Source: Bacteroidales bacterium
GTDB taxonomy: Bacteria; Bacteroidota; Bacteroidia; Bacteroidales; UBA3824
Direction of reading: 5' to 3'
Length of the DNA stretch: 64,000 bases
Assembly (NCBI GenBank): GCA_016286055.1
Contig: JAEERW010000001.1
Location: 388,189-452,188 of the forward strand
The notes beneath the pieces are model-generated. The model saw only the letters and a program-made list of their open reading frames with translations. It made no database searches and had not been told where the DNA came from. Every line of letters starts with the position of its first letter. The first letter of the stretch is position 1. Both the position numbers and the translations under genes were made by a program. Shown here piece after piece: positions 26,420 to 33,050 of the stretch.

Positions 26420-27340
26420 TTAATGAGTAGTAAGAACTTGTCTTTGAGCAATTCGGAGTTTTGCGCTGCGAGAACGGGGGTTGAGAGAGAGTTCTTGCTC
26501 CGACGGAGTAATAACCTTGCGGTTAACGGCGGAGAAGGGTGCGATAATGTTTCCGTATACGTCTTTTTGTTCGATACCTTGAATGTTGCCCGATTTGATA
26601 AAGTTTTTTACGGGGCGGTCTTCGAGCGAATGGTAGGTCATTATTACAAGGCGTCCTCCCTCGTTAACCACGTCGGGTGTGGAGAGTAGGAACTCTTCGA
26701 GAACGTCGATTTCGCCGTTGACTTCGATTCTGAGGGCTTGGAATAGTGTAGCGAGGTATTTGTTTTCGCTGTGTGCAGGTATGCAGTTGCCAGCGGCGGC
26801 AATAAGGTCGGCAGTGGTGCTGATAGAGTGCTGTGCGCGGTAGGCTACGATGTTCTGTGCAAGTTTCCATGCATTTTTGATTTCGCCATACTCCACAAAA
26901 ACGTTTTTGAGTTGTTCTTGTGAATAGGAAGATAAGAGAGTGGCTGCGGTAAAGTCTGACTGACGGTTCATACGCATATCTAATGGTGCGTTTTCAAATC
27001 GGAAAGAGAATCCGCGCTGTTCGTCGTCGAAATGGTGGCTCGAAACTCCGAGGTCGGCGATGATGCCATCGGCTTTCACACCTTCGAGAAGCAGAAAGTT
27101 TGCAAAATATCTGAAATTGGTCTGGTAAAATGTTATCCGCTTGTCGTTTGGGAGGTTTTTGGCAGCATCTGAATCTTGATCAAAAGCGATTAAACGACCT
27201 TTGTTGCTGAGTTTCTGTAATATAGCCTTAGAATGTCCACCTCCGCCAAAAGTAACGTCAACATAAATGCCGTCGGGGTTGATATTCAGCCCTTCGATGC
27301 ACTCTTGCAACATTACCGGTATGTGATAGTTAGTGGTCAT
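26420..27340 (-). CDS. rsmH: 16S rRNA m4C1402 methyltransferase RsmH
   Basis: 306 residues. It starts YHIPVMLQECIEGL, with the SAM-binding motif DVTFGGGGHSKAIL (about 28-41), IIADLGVSSHHFDDEQRGFSF and the C-terminal NPRSRSAKLR. It N4-methylates C1402 of 16S rRNA. This is the second gene of the dcw cluster, 43 bp after mraZ. Confidence 0.97.
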   Translation of the reverse strand: MTTNYHIPVMLQECIEGLNINPDGIYVDVTFGGGGHSKAILQKLSNKGRLIAFDQDSDAAKNLPNDKRITFYQTNFRYFANFLLLEGVKADGIIADLGVSSHHFDDEQRGFSFRFENAPLDMRMNRQSDFTAATLLSSYSQEQLKNVFVEYGEIKNAWKLAQNIVAYRAQHSISTTADLIAAAGNCIPAHSENKYLATLFQALRIEVNGEIDVLEEFLLSTPDVVNEGGRLVIMTYHSLEDRPVKNFIKSGNIQGIEQKDVYGNIIAPFSAVNRKVITPSEQELSLNPRSRSAKLRIAQRQVLTTH

Positions 27341-27383
27341 TCAAATTATTTGTTAATTAATATTGTGCAAATGTAAAAAAAAA

Positions 27384-27845
27384 TTATATTTCATCTAAGT
27401 TCCCAAGAATATTTTCTGCTAATAGTGCAAAATTTTCAGGTGTCGGGTGACTTTTTTCATAGTCTTCTTTTGACCATATTTCAATCTTTGTATCGAGACC
27501 TAAAATGCAGATGTCGCTTTGTAAATTTACTGCTTGAACAAGCCTTTTTGGTATTACCATTCGGTTGTTGGAGTCTAACGAACATTCCGCGGTGTCTTTG
27601 AAAAATTCGCGCAAAAAGATATTGTGCTGACGGTTGAAAGGATTGAGATTTTTGCGTATGGTTTCCACTTGACGCTCCCATTCCCCCTTTGTGAATACCG
27701 TGAGGCAGGGTTCGTAGATGTCTTTTTTGATGACAAAAGTTTCCTGTCCTTCTTCTCCGGCTTGCTGCAACAGCGAGGCGGGGAAGAGGAATCTGCCTTT
27801 GGCATCGAGTTTTACGTCAAAATCTCCTGTAAAAACCGTCATCAT
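27384..27845 (-). CDS. mraZ: Transcriptional regulator MraZ
   Basis: 153 residues from the ATG at 27843-27845 (a second ATG follows directly). The frame reaches an earlier ATG at 27863, but the -7 promoter box ends only 5 bp before that codon, so transcription should start at about 27861 and exclude it. The protein has the two SpoVT/AbrB-like halves of MraZ with DAKGRFLFPASLL and SNNRMVIPKRL. MraZ forms octamer rings, binds repeats in front of the dcw operon and controls it. Candidate boxes are seen just upstream. Confidence 0.93.
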   Translation of the reverse strand: MMTVFTGDFDVKLDAKGRFLFPASLLQQAGEEGQETFVIKKDIYEPCLTVFTKGEWERQVETIRKNLNPFNRQHNIFLREFFKDTAECSLDSNNRMVIPKRLVQAVNLQSDICILGLDTKIEIWSKEDYEKSHPTPENFALLAENILGNLDEI

Positions 27846-27867
27846 TTTTGGCTTTAATTTCACACTC

Positions 27868-27899
27868 CAAAATTAGACGGTTTTTTTGAGAAATGCAAC
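27868..27899 (-). promoter_or_regulatory. mraZ / dcw operon promoter
   Basis: On the minus strand GTTG at 27896-27899 is followed, after a 20-bp spacer, by TAATTTTG at 27868-27875. This fits the Bacteroidetes consensus TTTG-N19-21-TAnnTTTG with one mismatch in the -33 box. Transcription would begin near 27861. Confidence 0.7.
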
Positions 27900-27905
27900 C
27901 ATTTG

Positions 27906-27935
27906 CCACCACTTTTTACCACTTTTTACCACAAA
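27906..27935 (-). promoter_or_regulatory. MraZ-type box: three GTGG repeats at 10-bp spacing
   Basis: Read on the minus strand the region is TTTGTGG-TAA, AAAGTGG-TAA, AAAGTGG-TGG. This is close to the MraZ site described in Mollicutes (AAAGTG[TG] repeated three times with 3-bp spacers) and in spacing to the TGGG repeats of E. coli. It lies directly upstream of the -33 box. Confidence 0.75.
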
Positions 27936-27937
27936 AA

Positions 27938-27970
27938 TTATCCACATTGCTGTTGATAACTTGTTGATAA
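27938..27970. promoter_or_regulatory. Cluster of three DnaA-box-like 9-mers
   Basis: TTATCCACA at 27938-27946 is a perfect DnaA box. TGTTGATAA occurs at 27951-27959 and again at 27962-27970, the inverse of TTATCAACA, one base from consensus. The last two are spaced 11 bp, about one helical turn, and an A/T-rich stretch follows. They sit upstream of the MraZ-type repeats. Confidence 0.5.
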
Positions 27971-28051
27971 ATTTTTAACGATAATTGGTTCAGATGATTG
28001 CGTTTTTTTTTGAGATGTTTTTTTGTAAAAATTGTCAGTTGGAGATTGCAA

Positions 28052-28088
28052 AAAAAACGTGGCACATTGTAAATGCGCCACGTTTTTT
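28052..28088. terminator. Bidirectional rho-independent terminator
   Basis: AAAAAACGTGGC (28052-28063) pairs perfectly with GCCACGTTTTTT (28077-28088) around a 13-nt loop. It ends the minus-strand oxidoreductase operon 30 bp past its last stop codon and separates it from the mraZ control region. Confidence 0.88.
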
Positions 28089-28117
28089 AAGATTGTAGCC
28101 TTTAATATAGCTGAATA

Positions 28118-28666
28118 TTACCTTATCTTCTGTATTATCTCCGCGCCGAGTTTGAGTCCCTCGATGTTGGCGGGGATGAGTTTGTGGTGGCGTTCGGGGA
28201 GAGATTTTTTGAGTCCTGCCTCCACGTTTTCGAGCGATACTATCGGGTTTACTTTGAGGTAGCCGCCGAGAACTATCATATTGAATATCTTGCTCATATT
28301 CTTTTCTGATGCTGCTTTGGCTGCCTGCACAAGGTATACGCTGATGTCTTTGCGCGACGGGGGAACGGATATGCCGTTGTCGTCGTAGATAAGTGTGCCG
28401 CCGGGTTTTACCATAGGCTCAAACTTGTCGAGACTCTGTTGGTTGAGTATTATGGCGGTGTCGTATGCGCTGAGGATGGGCGACGAAATGCGTTCGTTGC
28501 TGAGTATTACGGTAACATTGGCTGTTCCGCCGCGCATCTCGGGTCCGTATGAGGGCATCCAACTTACTTCCAAATTCTGCATTATACCGCTGTATGCGAG
28601 TATCTTGCCCATGGAGAGAACGCCCTGTCCGCCGAATCCTGCTATTATTATTTCTTCGTTTGTCAT
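28118..28666 (-). CDS. vorC: 2-oxoacid:ferredoxin oxidoreductase, gamma subunit
   Basis: 182 residues, one complete gamma domain beginning EEIIIAGFGGQGVLSMGKILA, with SYGPEMRGGTANVTV, a core motif of this subunit. It works with the three proteins encoded upstream to convert a branched-chain or other 2-oxoacid plus CoA to acyl-CoA, CO2 and reduced ferredoxin. The substrate (2-oxoisovalerate versus 2-oxoglutarate) cannot be told with confidence; the Vor name follows the usual Bacteroides four-gene order. It is the last gene of the operon. Confidence 0.88.
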   Translation of the reverse strand: MTNEEIIIAGFGGQGVLSMGKILAYSGIMQNLEVSWMPSYGPEMRGGTANVTVILSNERISSPILSAYDTAIILNQQSLDKFEPMVKPGGTLIYDDNGISVPPSRKDISVYLVQAAKAASEKNMSKIFNMIVLGGYLKVNPIVSLENVEAGLKKSLPERHHKLIPANIEGLKLGAEIIQKIR

Positions 28667-28678
28667 TGTGGTAAGTGC

Positions 28679-29497
28679 TTAGTTTTCTTTATTAAAGTTG
28701 GTTACCTCGCGGAGAAGTTTGTAATCGTCCTTGATGTCGCCGGGCACGTAATATTTAAAGGTGTTTTCTTCCATCCACTTGTTGGCTTGCGAGGGAGTCA
28801 TTTTCCAACCGCTGTTGCAGTTCGACACCACTTCGATAAAGCATGTGCCTTGTTTGCCTTCACTCTGGTATTGGAATGCCTTTTTGATAGCGGCTTTGGC
28901 TTTGCGTACTGCGGCGGGTGTGTGAACGCTCTGACGGGTTACATACCTTACGCCGGGCAATTGTGCTACTAATTCGGTGATGCGGATCGGGTAGCCCATT
29001 GTGGTAACGTCGCGACCGTAGGGGCAGGTGGCTGTTTTTGCGCCTTCGAGGGTGGTGGGAGCCATCTGTCCGCCTGTCATACCGTAGATGCCGTTGTTTA
29101 CAAAGATGATGAGGATGTTTTCGCCACGGTTGCAAGAGTGCATTGTTTCGGCAGTGCCGATGGCTGCGAGGTCGCCGTCGCCTTGGTAGGTGAACACGTA
29201 TTTTTTAGGATAAACGCGTTTGATACCTGTTGCAAGTGCGGGTGCGCGTCCGTGCGCTGCTTCTTGCATATCAATATCGAAAAACTCGTATGCCAATACT
29301 GCGCATCCTACGGGTGCTATGCCTATGGTTTCTTCTTCGATGCCGAGTTCTTCAATGGCCTCCATCGTTATGCGGTGAATTACACCGTGTCCGCAGCCGG
29401 GACAGAAGGAGAGGGGCTTGTCGGTAAGAAGGCGTGTTTTCTTAAACACGCAGTTTTCTTCTTTTATTATGTCGTTGATATTAAGTTCTTCTGCCAT
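28679..29497 (-). CDS. vorA: 2-oxoacid:ferredoxin oxidoreductase, TPP-binding beta subunit
   Basis: 272 residues. It has the thiamine diphosphate and Mg2+ binding region GDGDLAAIGTAETMHSCNRG with NNGIYGMTGGQ downstream, and a CPGCGHG motif (about 32-38) that in the family carries a cysteine near the active site or an Fe-S cluster. It forms the catalytic centre with the alpha subunit. It overlaps nothing but is only 12 bp before the gamma gene. Confidence 0.92.
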   Translation of the reverse strand: MAEELNINDIIKEENCVFKKTRLLTDKPLSFCPGCGHGVIHRITMEAIEELGIEEETIGIAPVGCAVLAYEFFDIDMQEAAHGRAPALATGIKRVYPKKYVFTYQGDGDLAAIGTAETMHSCNRGENILIIFVNNGIYGMTGGQMAPTTLEGAKTATCPYGRDVTTMGYPIRITELVAQLPGVRYVTRQSVHTPAAVRKAKAAIKKAFQYQSEGKQGTCFIEVVSNCNSGWKMTPSQANKWMEENTFKYYVPGDIKDDYKLLREVTNFNKEN

Positions 29498-29499
29498 GA

Positions 29500-30585
29500 T
29501 TATTTAGTGCTGTTGATGAAGTTTTCTAATGCTGCAAGTATGTCGCCGGGCGATGCTATCATGCCGCCCATGCGTCCGTAGTGCTGTACGGGAACTTTGC
29601 CGTTTACTGCAAGGCGAACGTCTTCTACCATTTGTCCTGCGCTCATTTCTACGGTAAGGAATCCTTTGGCGTGTGCGCAGAGTGCCTGAATTTGTTTTTC
29701 GGGGAATGGCCACAGGGTTTGAGGACGGAGCAAGCCTGCTTTGATGCCTTTGGCGCGGGCAAGGTCTACCGCCTTCATACTTGTGCGTGCGCTACTGCCG
29801 TATGCCACAATGATATATTCTGCATCGTCGCAGTTGATAAGTTCGCAGCGTACTTCGTTTTCCTGAATTTTGGCGTATTTGTCTTGAAGTTTCTGGTTGA
29901 AAGCCTCTTGAACCGATGCAACAAGGTTGAGCGATGTGATAACGCGGTGGGGAGTGCCTTTTTTGCGGCCTGTGGTAGCCCACGGACATTGCTCTTTTAC
30001 CTCTTCGTCGGTGCGTCGTGGAATGGGGTCGAAAAGTTCTACTTTTTCCATCATCTGACCTATTACACCGTCGCTGAGTATCATTGCCGGATTGCGGTAT
30101 TTGAATGCGAGGTCGAAGGCAAGTTTAAGAAAATCAGCCATTTCTTGAACGCTTGCGGGGGCGAGTGTGATAAGTTTGTAGTCGCCGTGTCCGCCGCCTT
30201 TAACAGTTTGGAAATAATCTGCTTGTGAAGGCTGAATTGTGCCAAGTCCTGGACCTCCGCGTACAACGTTTACCGTTACACAGGGTAATTCTGCGCCTGC
30301 GATGTACGAAATACCCTCTTGCATAAGGCTTACGCCCGGCGAAGAAGATGATGTCATAGCCTTTTTGCCTGCTCCGGCGGCTCCATATACCATGTTGATA
30401 GAAGCAACTTCGCTTTCGGCCTGCAACACTACCATGCCAGTGGTTTTGATAGGGTTGGCTGCCATAAGGTATTCCATAACCTCGCTCTGCGGGGTAATGG
30501 GATAGCCGTAGTAAGCGTCCACGCCTGCGCGGATGGCTGCTTCAGCAAGGGCTTCGTTGCCCTTCATTAGTCTGAGTTCTCCCAT
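29500..30585 (-). CDS. vorB: 2-oxoacid:ferredoxin oxidoreductase, alpha subunit VorB
   Basis: 361 residues. The N-terminus LMKGNEALAEAAIRAGVDAYYGYPITPQSE is the pyrimidine-binding domain of the alpha subunit (quoted in two parts around residue 18). SSSSPGVSLMQEGISY, NVVRGGPGLGT and a C-terminal transketolase-C-like domain follow. It matches the Bacteroides protein annotated VorB. It lies 2 bp before the beta gene and 17 bp after the ferredoxin gene. Confidence 0.93.
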   Translation of the reverse strand: MGELRLMKGNEALAEAAIRAGVDAYYGYPITPQSEVMEYLMAANPIKTTGMVVLQAESEVASINMVYGAAGAGKKAMTSSSSPGVSLMQEGISYIAGAELPCVTVNVVRGGPGLGTIQPSQADYFQTVKGGGHGDYKLITLAPASVQEMADFLKLAFDLAFKYRNPAMILSDGVIGQMMEKVELFDPIPRRTDEEVKEQCPWATTGRKKGTPHRVITSLNLVASVQEAFNQKLQDKYAKIQENEVRCELINCDDAEYIIVAYGSSARTSMKAVDLARAKGIKAGLLRPQTLWPFPEKQIQALCAHAKGFLTVEMSAGQMVEDVRLAVNGKVPVQHYGRMGGMIASPGDILAALENFINSTK

Positions 30586-30602
30586 TTCGATATGTTTGTT
30601 TT

Positions 30603-30833
30603 TTAATTGTCGGTTTTTGCCCTATAAACTGTTATTACTGTGTCGGGACAAACTGTGGCACAGTTGGTACATCCGGTGCAGTTTGCCGGATTTTTCATTT
30701 CTGCGAAGTTGTAGCCTTTGAGGTTCACTTTGTGCGAAAGTGCCAAAACATCAAATTTGCAGGCTTCTACACAAAGTCCACAACCCTTGCAATGCTCGGT
30801 GTCTACTACTACCGCACCTCTTACTTTTGCCAT
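30603..30833 (-). CDS. vorD: 2x[4Fe-4S] ferredoxin subunit of the oxidoreductase
   Basis: 76 residues with two CxxCxxCxxxC/P clusters: CKGCGLCVEAC (about 15-25) and CTGCTNCATVCP (about 52-63). As the delta subunit it passes electrons from the thiamine centre to external ferredoxin. It is the first gene of the operon, with a promoter box about 50 bp upstream. Confidence 0.93.
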   Translation of the reverse strand: MAKVRGAVVVDTEHCKGCGLCVEACKFDVLALSHKVNLKGYNFAEMKNPANCTGCTNCATVCPDTVITVYRAKTDN

Positions 30834-30880
30834 TTTATTAGTTTTAATGTTCTGATTGAAATTGTTTTTTTATCAATGTG

Positions 30881-30912
30881 CAAAATTATAATTTATTTTT
30901 TGAATAGAGAAA
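30881..30912 (-). promoter_or_regulatory. Promoter of the oxidoreductase operon
   Basis: On the minus strand TTTC (30909-30912), a 20-bp spacer, then TAATTTTG (30881-30888). The -7 box is an exact TAnnTTTG match; the -33 box has one mismatch. The leader would be about 40 nt. Confidence 0.6.
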
Positions 30913-30954
30913 TTGAAAATGGAAATAATGTTTATTGATGGGGTGATTTTTGGT

Positions 30955-32130
30955 TTATACGGTTTTGAGGTTCCTGAAATTGATTATGCCGTCAAAATCT
31001 TGGTTGTTTTCCTGATCCCCGTCGTAAATTACTCGGGTGGAGATGATTTTGTTGCCGAGGGTTTTGCGGATGTACGATAATTGTGTAAAGAAATCTTGGC
31101 GGTAGGTCATTGCTGATTTTACTTCGTAGGCTCGCAAACTTCCGTCTGGCATTTCTTCGAGAATGTCAACCTCGTGTTGTTGCTGGTCTCGGTAAAAAAA
31201 TAGTTGCGGATTTTGTCCTCGATTTAATTTCTGTTTAATTATTTCGTTAACAACCATATTTTCAAATAGTGAACCGCGTAAAGGATGAACATCAAGTTGT
31301 TCTTTGGTGTTGATACCAAGAAGCCAAGTGGCAAGCCCTGTGTCGTGGAAAAACAATTTTGGTGATTTGGTCAGCCTTTTATTGATGTTGGCATAATATG
31401 GTTGCACAAAATGCACAATGTAAGACGTTTCTAAAATGCTAATCCACGACCTAACTGTTGTAGCGCTTACGCCAATATCGCTTGCCAACGACGATGCGTT
31501 GAATTCAGTACCTATTCTGCCTGCGCACAATCGCACAAATGTATTAAACAGATGTAGGTCTTTGATGTTGATGAGTTGCCGCAGGTCTCTCTCGATGTAT
31601 GTTGTATAGTAGTTTGAAATCAATAACTGCCTAGCCTCGTTGCCCGAAGTCCACACAGCAGGGTAACCGCCGTTCAATATTAGTTGCGAAGTTTCTGTTT
31701 TGGGATATTGGGACAGAATTTCTTCTACCGACAATGGTAATAAGGTTAGCACAGCCGTTCTGCCTGCCATTGATTGAGTAGCATTTTGCATCAAGGCAAA
31801 ATTAGAACTTCCTGTAACTATGTAACGTCGTTTTGTTGAATCGGTCATTCTATCTTCGTCAACAGCCACTTGAAGGTAAGAAAATATTTTTGCAAAGCGT
31901 TGAGCCTCATCGATAATTACTCCGTTGGGGTATTTGGCGAGAAACCGTTTTGGGTCGTAATCTATTTCTGACAATACACTTTCGTCTTCGAGATTTACAT
32001 ACGGCAGTTCGCTAAATAGTTTTCGGCATAATGTGGTTTTGCCCGACTGACGCGGACCAGTGAGAGTTACTACCGGCAAATAATCAAATACCGACGAAAG
32101 AATGTCTTTTAATATTCTGTTTATCAGCAT
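30955..32130 (-). CDS. AAA-type ATPase with DUF4143 C-terminal domain
   Basis: 391 residues. Walker A GPRQSGKTT (about 25-33), Walker B with NGVIIDEAQRF (about 69-79), an arginine-containing sensor region YIVTGSSNF, then a DUF4143 domain with the usual SYIVHFVQPYY and LFFHDTGLATWLLG, and an ending that resembles a PD-(D/E)XK nuclease fold (HEVDILEEM, YEVKSAMTY). Such genes are abundant and mobile-like in Bacteroidales, are often multi-copy, and have no proven role. The promoter carries a large palindrome. Confidence 0.88.
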   Translation of the reverse strand: MLINRILKDILSSVFDYLPVVTLTGPRQSGKTTLCRKLFSELPYVNLEDESVLSEIDYDPKRFLAKYPNGVIIDEAQRFAKIFSYLQVAVDEDRMTDSTKRRYIVTGSSNFALMQNATQSMAGRTAVLTLLPLSVEEILSQYPKTETSQLILNGGYPAVWTSGNEARQLLISNYYTTYIERDLRQLINIKDLHLFNTFVRLCAGRIGTEFNASSLASDIGVSATTVRSWISILETSYIVHFVQPYYANINKRLTKSPKLFFHDTGLATWLLGINTKEQLDVHPLRGSLFENMVVNEIIKQKLNRGQNPQLFFYRDQQQHEVDILEEMPDGSLRAYEVKSAMTYRQDFFTQLSYIRKTLGNKIISTRVIYDGDQENNQDFDGIINFRNLKTV

Positions 32131-32139
32131 AATATCTTA

Positions 32140-32182
32140 ATTTGTGACAAATTGAAAGTTCAACTTTCAATTTGTCACAAAT
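32140..32182. promoter_or_regulatory. 43-bp perfect palindrome over the DUF4143 gene promoter
   Basis: The arm 32140-32160 is an exact reverse complement of 32162-32182, with a single C at 32161 between them. Each arm also holds a small TTGTGACAA hairpin. The palindrome overlaps the -7 box and covers the predicted transcription start and most of the leader, ending 9 bp before the start codon. Confidence 0.9.
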
Positions 32183-32209
32183 GTATAAAACATTTTGTAA
32201 ATGAGCAAA
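32178..32209 (-). promoter_or_regulatory. Promoter of the DUF4143 ATPase gene
   Basis: On the minus strand TTTG (32206-32209), a 20-bp spacer and TACATTTG (32178-32185): a perfect match to the Bacteroidetes promoter consensus. The -7 box overlaps the edge of the 43-bp palindrome. Confidence 0.8.
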
Positions 32210-32227
32210 TTATTGTGATGATTTTTG

Positions 32228-32289
32228 CAAAAAAAATCCCATCCCTTTGGTTGCCGGCTATGTGAGGCGTCAACAAAAGGGGGTGGGAT
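32228..32289 (-). terminator. Terminator after the 32.3-32.8 kb gene
   Basis: On the minus strand a long imperfect stem (32271-32289 with 32236-32253, pairing ATCCCA/TGGGAT and flanking bases) is followed by a run of T (32228-32236). Confidence 0.65.
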
Positions 32290-32338
32290 ATGAATTGGTA
32301 TCGAAAATAATGAGTTATTTGGATGATTATTTTTATCA

Positions 32339-32848
32339 TCAAAATTTTAATGTGCGAGTTATCTTAGTGGTTTCAATCCCTTTGCCTGGTAGACGGTATG
32401 ATATGATGAATGGGTAGTCTCCCGGAGTGTACGATTCAAGAGATGAATTAAGTATTCGCTGTTCGTCATCGGTGTATTTTCTAGTAACTTTTTTCTGGAT
32501 TAAATTTTTAACACTTCGTGCGTCGTCACGGCAATAGAATATCACGTTGTATGTTATCATACCACTATCATATATCCCACTTGCTATTCCGTTATTAATT
32601 TCGGTGTCGGTGAGGTGATCATGGTTTAAGGAAAATGGATTAAAGATTGTCATAGCATCTGCTGGCGGATATGATAACTGACGGGGTACCCGAAGATTAT
32701 TTTTTAATATGTAGTCGTAGACAACCTTGTAAATGGAATTATTGTACCATTCGGTGTTCTCTAAGTCGGCTTCTAAATGTACGAGGGTGTTGGTGTTGTC
32801 AATCTGCTGTTGTTCGAAAATATCGAAAAAGTCATCGGTTGCATACAA
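32339..32848 (-). CDS. Hypothetical protein, probably truncated at its 5' end
   Basis: 169 codons with no ATG near the beginning: the frame opens at a TAG (32852-32854), and the first possible start is a TTG at 32846-32848. The first in-frame ATG comes only after about 64 codons. The encoded protein (TEWYNNSIYKVVYDYILKN, FIISYRLPGKG) has no domain I know and no signal peptide. Upstream DNA is filled with inverted repeats, so this may be the 3' remnant of a longer gene cut by a repeat insertion. A TTG start cannot be excluded. Confidence 0.5.
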   Translation of the reverse strand: MYATDDFFDIFEQQQIDNTNTLVHLEADLENTEWYNNSIYKVVYDYILKNNLRVPRQLSYPPADAMTIFNPFSLNHDHLTDTEINNGIASGIYDSGMITYNVIFYCRDDARSVKNLIQKKVTRKYTDDEQRILNSSLESYTPGDYPFIISYRLPGKGIETTKITRTLKF

Positions 32849-32880
32849 ATTCTATGATGTATCTTTGATCTGTTTGCGTA

Positions 32881-33023
32881 TAACCCTACACATCATCGCC
32901 GACGGGCGGCTCGATGTGCAGGGTTACAAAAAAATACCGTCTTCCAGACGGTTAGCATTTAAGTCGTTTGGAAAACGGTATTTCTGTAACCTCGAACATA
33001 AATGGCTCAGCCGTTTATGTTCG
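32881..33023. repeat. Run of three inverted repeats
   Basis: Three hairpins follow each other. The first pairs 32881-32894 with 32913-32926 (14 bp, one mismatch). The second pairs about 32923-32952 with 32963-32990, a long imperfect stem that also holds the perfect small hairpin CCGTCT/AGACGG at 32937-32951. The third pairs 32993-33007 with 33009-33023 (15 bp, one mismatch). The third may terminate the HtrA gene; the rest looks like a decayed repetitive element. Confidence 0.75.
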
Positions 33024-33050
33024 GGGTGAGTAATGTGTGCTGTCAGTGCT

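Noticed and set aside
27384-27863. mraZ start at 27863
   Set aside because: The -7 box ends 5 bp before it, so the messenger should begin at or after this codon; the ATG at 27845 gives the usual MraZ length.
27938-27970. Chromosome replication origin
   Set aside because: Only three DnaA-box-like sites and no dnaA, dnaN or similar origin genes nearby; a regulatory or titration site is more likely.
30955-32130. Antiphage defence ATPase
   Set aside because: DUF4143 ATPases are common chromosomal genes with no other defence genes here, so a defence claim is not supported.
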